Of a DNA stretch of 7,144 bases, positions 6,568 through 7,144 are shown one piece after another. Position numbers and translations under genes: made by a program. Position 1 is the stretch's first letter, and each line of letters begins with the position of its first letter. The notes below the pieces were generated by a model. That model was not told where the DNA came from. It saw only the letters and a program-made list of their open reading frames with translations, and ran no database searches. The stretch is from NCBI GenBank assembly GCA_934370915.1, contig CAKRNI010000127.1, positions 1-7,144 on the forward strand, read 5' to 3'. This DNA is from an uncultured Lachnospiraceae bacterium (GTDB lineage: Bacteria; Bacillota; Clostridia; Lachnospirales; Lachnospiraceae).

Positions 6568-6614
6568 AAAATGCCTCAGAGCTTTGCACATTCGGTGCTG
6601 CTCTGGGGCATTTT
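6568..6614. terminator. Bidirectional intrinsic terminator between cbiC and rqcH
   Basis: AAAATGCCTCAGAGC (6568-6582) pairs with GCTCTGGGGCATTTT (6600-6614) in a 15-bp stem with a single G-U pair when read on the + strand. The loop contains a smaller GCAC/GTGC stem (6586-6589 with 6595-6598). The stem's right arm ends in TTTT followed by CTATTT on the + strand. On the - strand the other arm ends in TTTTTCTATAT. It therefore has U-rich tails both ways. It lies 30 bp after the cbiC stop and 18 bp from the rqcH stop, as expected for a shared terminator of convergent genes. Confidence 0.92.
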
Positions 6615-6631
6615 CTATTTGTACGATAAAA

Positions 6632-7144
6632 TTATACTTCCTGCACCGTGATCCCCGGTACAGCCATCAGGGAGTAGTTCGTGTGATACACAACGAAACC
6701 GGGAGCAGCGCCGGGAACTTTTTTCAGATTCTTTCTCTGGATATAATCGACTTCCACCTTCTCGTTTCCCCGTCCCTTGGAGTAATAGGCAGCCAGCGCT
6801 CCGGCTTCCTCAAAGACGCGGTCCGGCAGCTCCTTTCCCTCGGTCTTTACGATCACGTGGGAGCCCGGGATTCCCTTTGCGTGAAACCACCAGTCACCGC
6901 CGTTGGCAAACTTGAAGTCGAGTTCTTCGTTCTGGTAGTTGTTTTTTCCGACATAGATATGGAAGCCGTCGCTGGAAAGGTAGTGGAACGGGCGGCTTGT
7001 GATCTTTACCTTTTTCCCGCCGGTGTAATGGCGTTTGATATAGCCGTACTCCGTAAGCTCTTCCTTGATCTGTACAAGATCCTCCTCCAGCCTTGCGATA
7101 TCCATGGAGGTACTGATGGATTCCAGATGGTCGATCTCCGCCTT
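6632..7144 (-). CDS. rqcH: C-terminal part of RqcH/NFACT (fibronectin-binding protein A family), partial
   Basis: This is the last 170 residues of a protein that continues past the right edge; full-length family members are roughly 550-600 residues. RqcH (bacterial Rqc2/NEMF) binds obstructed 50S subunits and directs C-terminal alanine tailing of stalled chains. Older annotations call it fibronectin-binding protein. The visible part begins with the end of a charged helical, coiled-coil-like region (KAEIDHLESISTSMDIARLE). It continues into the NFACT-R (DUF814) domain, with FHYLSSDGFHIYVGKNNYQN and the hallmark DWWFHAKGIPGSHVIVK. The reading frame is open through to position 7144, so the ATG at 7103-7105 is internal and not the start. 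It is convergent with the cobalamin genes and shares their terminator. No functional link to B12 is implied; it probably marks the chromosomal boundary of the cluster. Confidence 0.93.
   Translation of the reverse strand, partial: KAEIDHLESISTSMDIARLEEDLVQIKEELTEYGYIKRHYTGGKKVKITSRPFHYLSSDGFHIYVGKNNYQNEELDFKFANGGDWWFHAKGIPGSHVIVKTEGKELPDRVFEEAGALAAYYSKGRGNEKVEVDYIQRKNLKKVPGAAPGFVVYHTNYSLMAVPGITVQEV

Noticed and set aside
1..7144. CRISPR arrays, tRNA or rRNA genes, insertion sequences
   Set aside because: No regularly spaced repeats, cloverleaf-like segments, rRNA signature sequence or transposase motifs were seen; nearly all of the window is accounted for by metabolic genes.

Overview
This window carries a late-pathway cobalamin (vitamin B12) biosynthesis gene cluster on the + strand, followed by the 3' end of a convergent housekeeping gene on the - strand. 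The genes are recognised from conserved motifs. The likely host is a Clostridia-class Firmicute, plausibly of the Lachnospiraceae. That rests on cbi-type anaerobic-pathway gene content, good AGGAG-like ribosome binding sites, a TTG start, an RqcH/NFACT homologue, and moderately GC-rich genes with AT-rich gaps. The species cannot be read from the sequence.

Layout: positions 2-106 hold the last 34 codons of an unrecognised upstream gene. Then come cobT (162-1370), cobS (1367-2122) and cobC (2119-2745), joined by 4-bp ATGA overlaps. A 96-residue membrane protein of unknown function (2792-3082) follows. A 127-bp gap (3083-3209) contains inverted and direct repeats. Next is cbiB (3210-4196), then a 105-bp gap with a possible hairpin. 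The last pair is cobQ/cbiP (re-started here at the TTG at 4302, ending at 5858) and cbiC (5855-6538), again with an ATGA overlap. A strong two-way terminator hairpin (6568-6614) separates cbiC from the C-terminal part of rqcH (6632-7144, - strand, running off the right edge).

How the genes work together: CbiC moves a methyl group on the nearly finished corrin ring. CobQ/CbiP amidates the ring side chains to give cobyric acid. CbiB attaches the aminopropanol (phosphate) arm. CobT activates the lower-ligand base to its ribotide, CobS joins the two halves, and CobC removes the phosphate. The cluster is incomplete: cobU/cobY (cobinamide activation), a threonine-phosphate decarboxylase, cbiA and the remaining ring genes are not here. 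No cobalamin riboswitch is visible, so control must lie upstream or elsewhere.

I found no convincing undescribed system. The points most worth a second look are the small membrane protein inside the B12 cluster, the structured gap in front of cbiB, and the unusual start region of cobT.
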